Source of the DNA: Jidongwangia harbinensis
GTDB taxonomy: Bacteria > Actinomycetota > Actinomycetes > Mycobacteriales > Micromonosporaceae
Assembly (NCBI RefSeq): GCF_020216025.1
Contig: NZ_JAIWNC010000058.1
Span: forward strand, 1 to 42,511
Length of the DNA: 42,511 nt
Reading direction: 5' to 3'
The notes beneath the pieces were generated by a model that was not told where the DNA came from, did no database searches, and saw nothing but the letters and a program-made list of their open reading frames with translations. The position numbers and the translations under genes are program-made. Of the stretch, positions 1 through 6,706 are shown piece by piece. Position 1 is the stretch's first letter; the number at the start of each line of letters is the position of its first letter.

Positions 1-313
1 CGCCGTCGGGCATCGAATCGGTGTCGATGGTGTGCATGAGCGCGCCGTCGGGGTTCTTGACGTCGATGGCGCCGGACAGCCGGATCGGACGAGTACACGC
101 GGCGGCGGCGCTGACGTGGTCGAGCCATTCCGGGAACTCGCCGGAACGGACACGTCTGCGGGCGGCGGCGGTCTCGGCGGGGTCGAACCCGAGCCGGGCG
201 TCCGGGTGCTCGCCGGTCGTCTTGGTCGGCTTGGCCCACGGCCAGGTCTCGGCGTTCTCCCCCGCACCCACAACAGAAGTTGTGGGTGCGAGAGGCAGCG
301 TCGAGCTACTCAT
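1..313 (-). CDS. RepSA-type replication initiator, N-terminal part (runs off the window)
   Basis: Reading leftward from the ATG at 311-313 gives about 104 residues before the window edge. The segment with WLDHV, a Cys, then PIRLSG, DVKNPDG and ending DTDSMPDG resembles the N-terminus of the rolling-circle replication initiators (RepSA family) of actinomycete integrative elements and plasmids, which open with a short unstructured stretch and then this block. The catalytic part lies outside the window. The start overlaps the stop of the upstream DUF2637 gene (TGATG), so it is the last visible gene of the leftward operon. The family call rests on remembered sequence style and needs the rest of the gene to be certain. 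Confidence 0.7.
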   Translation of the reverse strand, partial: MSSSTLPLAPTTSVVGAGENAETWPWAKPTKTTGEHPDARLGFDPAETAAARRRVRSGEFPEWLDHVSAAAACTRPIRLSGAIDVKNPDGALMHTIDTDSMPDG

Positions 314-1236
314 CAGGCGTTGGCTCCAACGGTGCTGCCGTTGTGCGGCCGGGTGGTGGCCGCCGTGGGCGGGTTGTCGGTGAGTTGGGTGAGGATGTCG
401 GCGGCGTCGGCTGTCGGGATGCGGAGCCGGACCGCGAGTTGGTTAGGTTTGATGTCTTCGCCGTGTTCGTGACGGTGTGATGCGGCGATGGTCCGGGCGT
501 TCGCGAGCAGCCGTTGCGGGATCTGCTGAACGGTCACAGCGGGTGCAGTCGCGGGTGCCGGAGCCGGTACGGGCGGGATGGGTTCCGGTACTGCGGGTGC
601 GGTGGTCTTCTTGGCCGGGGTCCGTTTAGCGGGTGTCTTCTTCGCCGGTGCGGTTTTCCTGGCAGTGGTGGTGGCCCTGGTCTTCTTTGCTGCGGCGGCC
701 GGGCGGACCTGCGCGCGCTCGGTGTCGGATGACGTGGCGGGCGAGGTGGCCGGCGGGAGTGCCGTGACCGGGTTGGTGGTGGGCCGGGGTGTTGCGGTGG
801 CGGTGAAGACGAGCTTGGACAGGCCGAGGAAGGCCAGCGCGGGCAGGGCGGAAACCACCCAGCCGGACAGGCCGGGCTTGGCGACGGCGAGCTGCGCGGT
901 CAGCGAGAACAGCACGGCGCCGACGAGCAGGACCATCGGGTACCGCACCGAGGCATCACGGTTGCGGCGTCGGCGACGGCCGATTTCGATGATGGATGCG
1001 GTCGGGATCAGCTCGGAGATGACGGCGTTGGCCCAGCCGAACCATTCGTCGGTTCCGGTAGGGCTGTTGTGCAGAGTCCAGTCTTTGACGTGGTGGAACG
1101 AGGCCGCTCCGGCCATCAGGCCAACGAACAGCACGATGAAAACGAGGACGCCGACTTGCAGGGTGTCAGCGGTAAAACGCTTACGCGGCACGGTGGTGGT
1201 GTCCGGGGTGGACACGGGTTTGGTGGTGGTGGTCAT
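313..1236 (-). CDS. DUF2637-type membrane protein with histone-H1-like tail (SpdB-like)
   Basis: The protein has 307 residues. Four hydrophobic segments lie at about 25-47, 64-85, 100-119 and 124-144, matching the DUF2637 membrane domain common on actinomycete conjugative elements, where such proteins are often called spread (Spd) proteins. Residues 180-212 are Ala/Lys/Thr-rich with repeated TPAK units like histone H1 tails. Residues 238-288 (around LLANARTIAASHRHEHGED) look like a small helical, possibly DNA-binding domain. The inferred role is anchoring element DNA to the membrane during transfer or replication; this is not shown by sequence alone. Its start overlaps the preceding stop (ATGA) and its stop overlaps the replication initiator start. 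Confidence 0.75.
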   Translation of the reverse strand: MTTTTKPVSTPDTTTVPRKRFTADTLQVGVLVFIVLFVGLMAGAASFHHVKDWTLHNSPTGTDEWFGWANAVISELIPTASIIEIGRRRRRNRDASVRYPMVLLVGAVLFSLTAQLAVAKPGLSGWVVSALPALAFLGLSKLVFTATATPRPTTNPVTALPPATSPATSSDTERAQVRPAAAAKKTRATTTARKTAPAKKTPAKRTPAKKTTAPAVPEPIPPVPAPAPATAPAVTVQQIPQRLLANARTIAASHRHEHGEDIKPNQLAVRLRIPTADAADILTQLTDNPPTAATTRPHNGSTVGANA

Positions 1237-1481
1237 GGCCGCTCCAGAGGGCTGCGGCGCAGCAGGCTGTAGCTCAGGACGAGCGGGTCCGCCACGTGGA
1301 AGTGGGCGGCGATTTCGCGGGTGATGGTGGCGATGTCGTCCATCGAGGTGATGGGGGCACGGCGGGTGACGGTGCCGTTGCCGAAGGTCTGTCCGCCGTT
1401 GAAGTTGGCGGTGTAGGAGTAGAAGTACTCGTAGAGGTAAGTCCGGTCAGTACCGGTAGCGGTGGTGGTGGTGTCAGGCAT
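1233..1481 (-). CDS. Small hypothetical protein of the AICE operon
   Basis: An 82-residue soluble protein with an ATG at 1481 preceded by AAAGGA at a good distance. It begins with a Thr-rich stretch and contains a Tyr/Phe-rich segment (YLYEYFYSYTANF) and a motif SMDDIATITREIAAHF. I do not recognise a family. It is translationally coupled (ATGA) to the DUF2637 gene and sits 18 bases after the PycTM-like gene, so it is part of the same transcript. Proteins of this size between spread genes and Cys-rich genes are common on actinomycete elements, usually without known function. Confidence 0.65.
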   Translation of the reverse strand: MPDTTTTATGTDRTYLYEYFYSYTANFNGGQTFGNGTVTRRAPITSMDDIATITREIAAHFHVADPLVLSYSLLRRSPLERP

Positions 1482-1499
1482 GGTGGTGGTCCTTTCGGG

Positions 1500-1991
1500 T
1501 CAGAGGATCGCCGCGAGCGCGGCGGTGAGGGTGGCGGTGGTCAGGGCGGCTCGCATCAGGTCGGTGGCGAGCCGGACGAGTTGGTATTTGCGGTGCAGGG
1601 TCCGCGAGAGGGACAGCAGGCGTTGGGCTTGGTAGGCCGCGTGTTCGCGGTCGGTTTTGTCGAGTTCGGTGAGTAGGGCGGTGGGGGTGGGCGCGGTGGC
1701 CCAGCGCATGAAGCTGTGGTTGCCGCGTAGGGCGGGTCGCACGGCGGTGATGAGGGCGAGGACGGCGGCGGCGATCAGGGCCACCGTGAGGATGGCTCCG
1801 GCGGTGATGAGGCCGGGGAGTCGGGTTTTGGCGATGACGGCGACGCCGACAGAGACGGTGGTGAGGGCTCCGGCGAGGAGCATGGATGCTTTGGTGTCGA
1901 CACGACCCAGTAGGGCGTTGGTGTCGGTGAGGGCATCGGTCACGGCCGACGCGGTGGTGTCGGGAGTGTAGGGGTCAGGGGTGGTGGTCAT
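1500..1991 (-). CDS. Pycsar-effector-like membrane protein (PycTM / DUF5706 family)
   Basis: The protein has 163 residues. Its start was chosen at the ATG at 1991, which overlaps the upstream stop (ATGA); the longer upstream reading is Arg/Pro shadow. A soluble N-terminus carries the block LLGRVDTKASMLLAG (28-41), which closely matches the characteristic RxDTKAS-LLA segment of the PycTM family. Helices follow at about 36-53, 61-85 and 146-163, with a conserved-looking LSRTLHRKYQLVRLATDL before the last helix. In Pycsar antiphage systems a pyrimidine cyclase makes cCMP or cUMP, which activates such a protein to damage the membrane. No cyclase is visible here, so a defence role is inference; relatives on actinomycete elements are often orphans too. 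Confidence 0.75.
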   Translation of the reverse strand: MTTTPDPYTPDTTASAVTDALTDTNALLGRVDTKASMLLAGALTTVSVGVAVIAKTRLPGLITAGAILTVALIAAAVLALITAVRPALRGNHSFMRWATAPTPTALLTELDKTDREHAAYQAQRLLSLSRTLHRKYQLVRLATDLMRAALTTATLTAALAAIL

Positions 1992-2422
1992 GCGTAGACC
2001 TCCGGATCGAGTGGGATGACGGCGACAACGCCGTGGCAGCCGTCGCAGAAGACGGCCGTGAGTTTGAGGACGCGCAGGTCGACGGCAAGCTCTGCCGGGG
2101 TGTTGTAGTTGGCGGGGTAGACGGCGAGGCCGTCGCAGTGTTCGCACGCGGGCCCGCAGGCGGGGCAGCGTTCGTAGAGTTCGCCGAGGACGTCGCTGCG
2201 TCCGGCGGGCATCTGCTGGTCGATGCAGAACCGGCAGTGGTACTGCCGTAGATGGCTGTTAGCCCAGGCAACGGCCTCGTGCCAGGTGGCGAAAACGTCC
2301 ATGCAGATCGCGTGAGCGGTCATTTCGCAGGATGGGCAGAACGCCTCCCACGGCCGTTCCGGGGCGAAGAAGCTCTGTGAGTTACGGAAGACGCGGACAC
2401 GCTGCTGGTGAAGAAGGCTCAT
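1988..2422 (-). CDS. Cysteine-rich (multi zinc-ribbon) hypothetical protein
   Basis: The protein has 144 residues. Its start was taken at the ATG at 2422, which overlaps the upstream stop (ATGA). Paired CxxC motifs at C29/C32, C63/C66, C86/C89, C93/C96 and C126/C129 predict two or three structural zinc sites. There are no membrane segments and I recognise no named family. It lies between another Cys-rich protein and the PycTM-like gene in one overlapping operon, so a role in element maintenance or transfer is likely but unproven. Confidence 0.65.
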   Translation of the reverse strand: MSLLHQQRVRVFRNSQSFFAPERPWEAFCPSCEMTAHAICMDVFATWHEAVAWANSHLRQYHCRFCIDQQMPAGRSDVLGELYERCPACGPACEHCDGLAVYPANYNTPAELAVDLRVLKLTAVFCDGCHGVVAVIPLDPEVYA

Positions 2423-3000
2423 GCCGCACCGCCAGAGGCGTCGCAGTCGAGGCAGGCGCCGGTCCGGCGCGGGATGATGTAGGGCTGTAGGTGACCGCAG
2501 TCCGGGCAGGTGCGCTTGGCGCGGTTGGCCTTGTCGAGGGCCGCGAGTTGGGCGGCGGTCGCGGTCCGTTTCGGGAGCGCGAGGTCGATGCGGTAGAGGT
2601 AGGCGACGCGCTTGCCTTTGCGCCACATCAGTTGCGCTGCAACGGATTGACCGCCGGGACGCAAGTTCTTGGCGTGGAGTTGGCGGCGGGTGGCGTAGCC
2701 GTCGGGGGCGAACTTGAACGGGTAGGTGGGGATGCCGTACTTGGCGCCGGTGGGGTCGTAGAACACCATCGGGTCCTCCGGGTCGTCGGCCGGGGTGGTG
2801 TCGGCCTGGTCGTCGCCGTGGCTGCAGGTGGGGCCGAACGTGGGGTGCGGGTAGGTGTCGCGGTCGACGTCTTCAGGCAGAAACGCGGCGTTGCATTTGG
2901 CGCAGACGATCGGGCCGCCGTCCTGGAACGCGGTCAGCGAGAGCCGGATTTTGCGCGGGCACGCGCATTCGGCCGTGACGCGCCGACCACAGCCCCACAC
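2419..3000 (-). CDS. Cysteine-rich AICE-type hypothetical protein (RRQL...RPGGQ family)
   Basis: The protein has 193 residues with a GTG start at 3000. Zinc-type pairs lie at C12/C14, C33/C36, C165/C168 and C183/C186. The centre has the block ATRRQLHAKNLRPGGQ (103-118) followed by WRKGKRVAYLYRIDLA, which I associate with a family of unknown function found beside GntR regulators on actinomycete plasmids and AICEs. It is the first gene of the leftward operon and faces the GntR gene across a short divergent region. A consensus -35-like TTGACA (reverse strand, 3017-3022) lies just upstream, but no matching -10 is clear, so the exact promoter and start are uncertain. Confidence 0.65.
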   Translation of the reverse strand: MWGCGRRVTAECACPRKIRLSLTAFQDGGPIVCAKCNAAFLPEDVDRDTYPHPTFGPTCSHGDDQADTTPADDPEDPMVFYDPTGAKYGIPTYPFKFAPDGYATRRQLHAKNLRPGGQSVAAQLMWRKGKRVAYLYRIDLALPKRTATAAQLAALDKANRAKRTCPDCGHLQPYIIPRRTGACLDCDASGGAA

Positions 3001-3023
3001 GCACCCGGCATGCCCGTGTCAAG

Positions 3024-3041
3024 GATTGTCCTGGGACAATC
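3024..3041. promoter_or_regulatory. Perfect 18-bp palindrome, probable GntR operator
   Basis: GATTGTCC, two central bases and GGACAATC form a perfect inverted repeat in the divergent region between the Cys-rich operon (start 3000) and the GntR gene (start 3062). It overlaps a -10-like GACAAT (3035-3040) facing right and lies next to TTGACA facing left. Position and symmetry fit the binding site of the adjacent GntR-family regulator controlling both directions; that link is inferred. Confidence 0.6.
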
Positions 3042-3061
3042 TCGGAAGAGGAGGTGTCGAG

Positions 3062-3867
3062 TTGCCCGTGCACTCGCGCTACCAGGACATTGCTTCCAAG
3101 ATCCGCGAGCGGATCGAAGCCAAAGAATGGCCACCCGGTGCCCGGCTCCCACGGCTGGACGACTTCGCAGAGGAGTACGGCGCGAACCGCGACACCATCG
3201 GCCGAGCCGTCGCCCTGCTGGAGACCGAAGGTTACGTCTGGGCGTGCAGGGTCGGGGCATCTCGGTGCGCTACGGCACCATGCGACCGCGCCGCCCACGT
3301 GGTGATCTCGTCAAGCGCAACGAGCATGCGACCGGTTACTCGTTCCCCTCAGCGAGCAGCAAGGAGGTATGGACCCGCCACGGCAAGGCTGACAACTCTC
3401 CGGCTCGCCTGACCGACGCCCGCCTTGCCAAGCTCCTGGGCGTCGACCCTGGTACCGAAGTGCCGCGTCGACTCCGCGTGACGGGACCAGCATCGGAGGC
3501 TCCCTTCCAGATCGGTATCTCCTGGATCCACCCCCGATTCGCCGAGCTCGTCGCCAGCGTCGATGCCAACCCTGCTGCAGGTGAGTGGCTTTACCGCATC
3601 GAGAAGGCCGGCCATTGGCCCATCAAGTGGATGGAGATCCACCGGGCGCGGATGCCCAGCAAGGAAGAGGCGGCCCTTCTTGAGATTTCCACCAACCTGC
3701 CGGTCCTGGAAATCGTGCGTGTAGGGACGTCAGGCGCCGACGACAAACCGGTTGAAGTCACGGAATACGTGGTTGCCAGCGATCGCGTCGAGACAGTGCA
3801 TATCTTGCACCGCGATGAAACTGCCCAGGAGCCCTGGCCTGACGAAGAACAGGCAGGCGGCCAATGA
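3062..3867 (+). pseudogene. GntR-family transcriptional regulator with UTRA domain, frameshifted
   Basis: The winged-helix part starts at a TTG (3062) seven bases after AAGAGGAGG. It reads PVHSRYQDIASKIRERIEA, then LPRLDDFAEEYGANRDTIGRAV and ALLETEGYVWA, a typical GntR DNA-binding domain. At about 3244 the frame breaks: the expected continuation VQGRGISVRYG is one frame over, and inserting a single G after GGGCG would restore it. The second frame continues to 3867 with a UTRA ligand-sensing domain (about 3390-3830; for example FAELVASVDANPAAGEWLYRIE and LEIVRVGTSG). The intact protein would be about 268 residues. A sequencing error is possible, but the next gene also carries a lesion. AICE-borne GntR/UTRA proteins normally repress element transfer genes. 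The stop overlaps the PP2C start (ATGA). Confidence 0.8.
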
Positions 3868-4586
3868 GCGCGTCCCTGAGGTTTGATGCTGCAAGCCGGA
3901 CTCACGTTGGCCACGTCCGCCGCCGGAACGAGGACGCGTTCTAGCAGGGCGAATGGCTATACGTCGTCGCCGACGGGCTCGGTGGGCACGTCGCCGGTGA
4001 CATTGCGAGCACGACAGCCATCGACGCTGTGCGGCCGTACGACAAGGAAACCCCTGCGGAGCAGCTCACCGACGTACTCGGCAAAGCCATCAACGATGCA
4101 GATGAGGCCATTCGGAGGAGAGTCCGCCAAGAGCCGGAGCTGGCGGGAATGGGCTCCACGATGGTTGCCATCTTGAGGTCGGGCGACTCGGCCATTTTGG
4201 CGAACATCGGGGACTCCCGCGCCTACCTGATGCGGAACCACGAAGCACAGCACAGCACCATGAACCAGATCAGCGAGGACCACACCTACCAGTACTTGGT
4301 GGCCCAAGCCAACGAGGTACCCAAATTGCCTGAGAAGTTGACGCGCTTCCTTGACGGCCGGAAGGACGGCCGATCAGCGGACCTAACACCGCTCCAACTC
4401 CGCTCCGGCGACCGGGTTCTCCTGTGCTCCGACGGCCTCAGTTCGTACGTGCCCGAGGAGCTCTTTAGGGCCATCCTGAACACTTCTAACAGCCCTTCGC
4501 AGACCGCCGACAACTTGATTGACGCAGCGCTCGAACATGGCGGCCGGGACAACGTCACGGTATGCGTCATCGACATAACGGGCTGA
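3864..4586 (+). pseudogene. PP2C-family Ser/Thr protein phosphatase with in-frame amber stop
   Basis: From the ATG at 3864 (overlapping the GntR stop) the frame reads THVGHVRRRNEDAF and then meets TAG at 3942-3944 (codon 27). The same frame continues with WLYVVADGLGGHVAGDIA, GMGSTMVAIL, ANIGDSRAYL, LLCSDGLSSYV and GGRDNVTVCVIDI. These are the classic PP2C metal-binding motifs (RxxNED, DG-GGH, GxxG-T, GDSR, SDG, DN-T). With the stop ignored it is about 240 residues, the usual size of a single-domain PP2C. Reinitiation downstream would lose the NED metal ligand and probably the DG-GGH motif. A C-to-T change in a CAG codon would explain the TAG. It was probably co-transcribed with the GntR regulator. 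Confidence 0.8.
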
Positions 4587-4594
4587 CGGCTGGT

Positions 4595-5014
4595 CTAGGT
4601 TTCTGCGGGCTCGTCGAACTGGACGCGGACTCGCGGCTTACGCACCAGGACTTCCCCCCAGTCCCCTGTGAGCGCCCACACTGCATTGTCGAGACCGCCG
4701 ACAGGGGCAAAGGTGTCGATGTGGCCGTAGTCAACTTCGCCGGCAGCGTCGACGGCTGGGGGCAAGGAGGATAAGCGCAGAATCACGGCGGACTCGCTCA
4801 CCACCACCAGGGTTCCCGTTCGGTAGCAGCGTGTTTGGCCGGTCGCGGGCTGCCTGTAGCTCGGGTGGAGGGGTGCGAGCACCAGGTCAACTCGGAACGT
4901 CAGTTCGGTCAGCGAGGCATCGACGCTGAGGATCCAGGAATCTTCCAGGATGACGTTTGCCAAGCTGGCGAAAGCGTCGTGGTAGACGGGAACGGTCTCA
5001 CCTGCCGCGTTCAT
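4595..5014 (-). CDS. 139-residue hypothetical protein (immunity-protein-like)
   Basis: The protein has 139 residues with an ATG at 5014. Rich in alternating hydrophobic residues (ILSVDASLTELTFRVDLVLAP; TGTLVVVSESAVILRLSSLP), it suggests a beta-sandwich fold, and the acidic C-terminus ends VQFDEPAET. There is no signal peptide or membrane helix. I recognise no family; size, acidity and position after a short coupled ORF resemble polymorphic-toxin immunity proteins, which is only a guess. Upstream extension in frame is unlikely because codon third positions there are AT-rich, whereas a different frame is coding-like and ends in an ATGA overlap with this start. It converges on the PP2C pseudogene with an eight-base gap. 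Confidence 0.6.
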   Translation of the reverse strand: MNAAGETVPVYHDAFASLANVILEDSWILSVDASLTELTFRVDLVLAPLHPSYRQPATGQTRCYRTGTLVVVSESAVILRLSSLPPAVDAAGEVDYGHIDTFAPVGGLDNAVWALTGDWGEVLVRKPRVRVQFDEPAET

Positions 5015-5091
5015 GTGCCCAGGGTGCCGTAGCAGTGAGGGAGCTTGTAGTTCTTCCAGCAATCCCGCGCATCGCTGATCTTGTAGAGCAT
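5011..5091 (-). CDS. 26-codon ORF coupled to the 139-residue gene
   Basis: An ATG at 5091 opens 26 codons whose TGA (5011-5013) overlaps the ATG at 5014. About 85 percent of third positions are G or C, unlike the competing frame, which suggests genuine coding. The peptide contains ISDARDCWKNYKLPHCYGTL. No good ribosome binding site precedes it, and an in-frame TGA lies 9 codons further upstream. It may be a small leader peptide, or the last codons of a larger gene whose front was lost in the repeat-rich stretch beyond 5092. It is too short for homology to be judged by eye. Confidence 0.4.
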   Translation of the reverse strand: MLYKISDARDCWKNYKLPHCYGTLGT

Positions 5092-5135
5092 CTGGTGGGA
5101 CGACGGTGTAAAGCGTCAGCCGTGACAGGACATCA

Positions 5136-5168
5136 AGTGTCGGTCGAGTGTCGGTCGAGTGTCGGTCG
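5136..5168. repeat. Three perfect 11-bp tandem direct repeats
   Basis: AGTGTCGGTCG is repeated three times head to tail with no spacer. It lies just beyond the small ORF. It could be an iteron-like protein-binding site or a replication-slippage product. Confidence 0.85.
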
Positions 5169-5270
5169 AGCTTTGTGAGAAGTTTCTGTACGGGTTCAAG
5201 GCGGCCCGCTGCGCGGACCGCTCGCGCCGCCCAGCAGGGCCGGGCCGGAGGCCCGCCGCTCGGGGACCCC

Positions 5271-5299
5271 GCGCCCCTTAGCGCAAGCGCACGGGGCGC
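5271..5299. repeat. GC-rich hairpin
   Basis: GCGCCCC (5271-5277) pairs with GGGGCGC (5293-5299), and inside them GCGC (5281-5284) pairs with GCGC (5287-5290) around two A residues. It lies in the GC-rich block between the 11-bp repeats and the terminator-like hairpin. Function unknown. Confidence 0.55.
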
Positions 5300-5341
5300 A
5301 CCCCGGCGGTTCCAGCCCGGCGGCAGGCGCGAAATACGAAG

Positions 5342-5381
5342 AAGCCCCGGGCCGCCGAAGTAGCCGGCAGTTCCGGGGCTT
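5342..5381. terminator. Hairpin, possible transcription terminator
   Basis: AAGCCCCGG (5342-5350) pairs with CCGGGGCTT (5373-5381) around a 22-base loop that can itself fold (GCCG/CGGC). Actinobacterial terminators often lack a long U tract, so this is plausible as an end signal, but no gene clearly ends here. Confidence 0.4.
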
Positions 5382-5439
5382 GCTGTTTGCGGTGGCATGA
5401 CGCCTCCGGCGGGGACTCTGATCTCTGGGATGGGTGGTG

Positions 5440-5578
5440 CCATCCCGTCACCCTTCGTCCAGGCGAAGCCGAGCAGACAGGGCCTGCCTGGGCAAGGTCG
5501 TTCAGACGAAGGGTGCTCCACCTTGCCCAGGCAGGCCCTGTCTGCCGCACGGTGTGTGGACGAAGGCCGACGGGATGG
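5440..5578. repeat. 139-bp interrupted palindrome with two paired arm segments
   Basis: Inner arms of 26 bases (5473-5498 and 5520-5545) are perfectly complementary around a 21-base loop. Outer arms of 21 bases (5440-5460 and 5558-5578) match at 19 positions. The two segments are separated by 12-base unpaired stretches on both sides, so the layout is fully symmetric. The left outer arm can alternatively pair with GGGATGG at 5427-5433. It ends about 50 bases before the SLATT-like gene. It resembles a miniature repeat element or a large RNA hairpin. Confidence 0.8.
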
Positions 5579-5630
5579 CTCAGACATCTTGGGGTGTGCG
5601 AGACGGCTATGCAGCTAGGACAATGCTCCA

Positions 5631-6440
5631 ATGGCCGACGAAGAAATCCCGCACTCCCCACAAGTTGTAAAGTTGGACACGAAGATAGCGGAGTACCAAC
5701 GGCAAATACGGAGCATAACCTTAGGTCGGCGCATAGGCTTCGGGGTAGGAGTCGGCCTAATTGTACTTAGCATAGCGATGATAGTCGTTACAGTCATCGC
5801 AGGCAGTGATAGCGGGTGGCTTTATGGTGCGGTGCTTGTTCCGGCGCTCACTATCGTAGCTTGGATGACAATCGGTGATCTCACCGAGGGGAGCACTGAC
5901 GAGCGAGCCAGAGCGAGGGAGCAGCTCCGGCTATCGCAAATTAAGAGATCTGAATTCCTTGCTGGCAAGGTTCCACCATCGCAAACGATAAGGTCTCGCT
6001 ACCGGGACAGTCTGCCGGACCTCATTGGCCGACTGCGCCGGAGGGCTGACCGTTATCAGCGTGCCTCTACGATGCTGCAGTCCTCGGTCATCATTGGATC
6101 TCTTGCATCAGCCGCAGTGACCGCAACCTTCGCGGATTCGGCCGACGGTCGGTTGGCTGCAGTTGGGCTTTCGCTGATCGTAGGTATCTGTGCAAGCTTC
6201 TCGACGACGTTCCGCTTTCGAGAGAAGGGAGCAAATCTGCAGTCAACAGCCACGGACATCGAGCGGGAGTACCGCATGTCAGCACTTTCCGTCGGCGACT
6301 ATGCGGAGGTAAGCGAGGAGAAGCGGTTGCAGACCCTGGCGGAAAGGGTTGAAGAAATTCGGCAACGGCACGCGGAACGTGAGGGCGAACTGAGCCAGCC
6401 GTCCGACGTTCAGCAAAGCGGAGCAATCGAGCTGCAATGA
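5631..6440 (+). CDS. Four-helix membrane protein, SLATT/DUF4231-like
   Basis: The protein has 269 residues. Two helical hairpins lie at about 34-57 with 62-80, and 148-167 with 174-193. The second pair sits in a block beginning RYRDSLPDLIGRLRRRADRYQ and ending FRFREKGANLQSTATDIE, then EYRM, which resembles DUF4231/SLATT-type domains where a helical pair is followed by a cytoplasmic helix and coiled tail. The C-terminus (about 229-255) is charged and likely coiled coil. SLATT proteins are predicted pore-forming effectors triggered by nucleotide signals or paired conflict systems; that role is family inference. The gene has visibly lower GC than its neighbours (many TTA/ATA-like codons), a sign of transfer. 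GACAAT lies six bases before the ATG, a leaderless-type arrangement. Confidence 0.6.
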   Translation: MADEEIPHSPQVVKLDTKIAEYQRQIRSITLGRRIGFGVGVGLIVLSIAMIVVTVIAGSDSGWLYGAVLVPALTIVAWMTIGDLTEGSTDERARAREQLRLSQIKRSEFLAGKVPPSQTIRSRYRDSLPDLIGRLRRRADRYQRASTMLQSSVIIGSLASAAVTATFADSADGRLAAVGLSLIVGICASFSTTFRFREKGANLQSTATDIEREYRMSALSVGDYAEVSEEKRLQTLAERVEEIRQRHAEREGELSQPSDVQQSGAIELQ

Positions 6441-6706
6441 CCCGGATGCGCTTTCAAGACCCGCGTTGGAGGACCGGCCCCCGTTGTCGCCACTTCTAGT
6501 CCGGTTGCTGGCAGCAGCCGCCAAGATCATGCCGTCGCCATGCCGTGCGAGGTAGACCAGCGGTGACCAACGTCGACCACCAGTTACCGACATAACTGCA
6601 GCTCAAGTCCCGCATGGTCCGCTTAGCTCCCGGTACGCCGGAGCCCGTGATCAATGCAACGCGAAGTAGCGCGAAGTGTGGTTACCGGTGTATCGGAAGA
6701 GCATCC

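Larger units (their letters stand above)
5092..5630. other. 539-bp non-coding, structure-rich stretch
   Basis: No convincing gene lies between the 26-codon ORF and the SLATT-like gene. Contents in order: three 11-bp direct repeats (5136-5168), a very GC-rich block, a hairpin at 5271-5299, a terminator-like hairpin (5342-5381) and a 139-bp interrupted palindrome (5440-5578). This is a candidate junction or origin-like segment of the integrated element, but I found no tRNA gene or recognisable attachment core. Confidence 0.5.

Noticed and set aside
3942..3944. TAG in the PP2C gene as programmed readthrough or recoding
   Set aside because: No recoding signal is visible and the neighbouring regulator is also broken, so decay is simpler.
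5180..5220. GGGTTCAAGG resembling a tRNA T-arm, a possible AICE attachment site
   Set aside because: No acceptor stem, anticodon arm or CCA end can be built around it.
6441..6706. Search for a gene between the SLATT-like and single-helix proteins
   Set aside because: No frame with a start, ribosome site and GC-rich third positions; treated as empty.
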